A stretch of DNA of 5,847 nt from positions 1 through 5,847 of the forward strand of contig JAKRSE010000376.1 in the NCBI GenBank assembly GCA_022402505.1, given 5' to 3'. The notes beneath the pieces are model-generated. The model saw only the letters and a list, made by a program, of their open reading frames with translations. It was not told where the DNA came from and searched no databases. The stretch is from Fimbriimonadaceae bacterium (GTDB lineage Bacteria; Armatimonadota; Fimbriimonadia; Fimbriimonadales; Fimbriimonadaceae). Position numbers and translations under genes: made by a program. This document shows, piece after piece, positions 5,830-5,847 of this stretch (positions within the stretch are counted from its first letter, which is position 1; each line of letters opens with the position of its first letter).

Positions 5830-5847
5830 AGATCGGAAGAGCACACG
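5830..5847. other. Illumina TruSeq adapter remnant at contig end
   Basis: AGATCGGAAGAGCACACG is identical over 18 bases to the start of the standard Illumina TruSeq read-1 adapter, and the run ends exactly at the end of the window. The reverse strand reads CGTGTGCTCTTCCGATCT, which translates in the ftsZ frame as the false N-terminus (V/M)LFRS. The genomic sequence ends at or within a base or two of 5829, since a chance match of the boundary base cannot be excluded. Confidence 0.95.

Noticed and set aside
1..5847. CRISPR arrays, tRNA or rRNA genes, insertion sequences, toxin-antitoxin or defence genes
   Set aside because: No regularly spaced repeats, terminal inverted repeats, transposase motifs or RNA-gene signatures were seen, and nearly every base belongs to a recognised gene.

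Overview
This 5,847-bp window is GC-rich, densely coding bacterial DNA with seven genes and almost no intergenic space. The last 18 bases match the Illumina TruSeq adapter, so the window is probably a whole short contig from a draft or metagenome assembly, cut inside a gene at both ends. The organism is a bacterium with FtsZ-based division, a DapF-dependent meso-diaminopimelate/lysine pathway and an Hfq whose sequence resembles Bacillus-type Hfq more than the enterobacterial form. FtsZ argues against most Planctomycetes. A Fimbriimonadia/Armatimonadota-like lineage is a guess at low confidence that the sequence alone cannot settle.

Layout. Positions 2-2754 (+) hold two integral-membrane subunits of a carbohydrate-type (CUT1, MalFG-like) ABC importer. 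The first is a 5'-truncated polypeptide in which an extracellular solute-binding domain is fused through one transmembrane helix and a basic cytoplasmic linker to a MalF-like permease. The second is a MalG-like permease whose start overlaps the first gene's stop (ATGA). No ATPase gene is present. Positions 2779-5306 (+) hold a compact housekeeping cluster: apt (adenine salvage), miaA (tRNA A37 prenylation), hfq (RNA chaperone) and dapF (diaminopimelate epimerase). miaA/hfq and hfq/dapF overlap by 1 and 4 bases. A promoter-like pair lies just upstream of apt, so the housekeeping cluster may be transcribed separately from the transporter. On the minus strand, from 5829 to 5308, is the C-terminal part of ftsZ. 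It converges on dapF with one base between the two stop codons.

How the genes work together. The transporter takes up an unidentified solute, probably a sugar or oligosaccharide, and needs an ATPase encoded elsewhere. The apt-miaA-hfq-dapF genes are functionally diverse but look translationally coupled. The miaA-hfq adjacency is a known conserved pairing, for example in Escherichia coli.

I see no clearly new defence, mobile or RNA system. The most interesting biology is the binding-protein/permease fusion and a possible internal start that would release the permease alone. The most important practical point is the adapter remnant, which creates a false MLFRS N-terminus on the ftsZ fragment.
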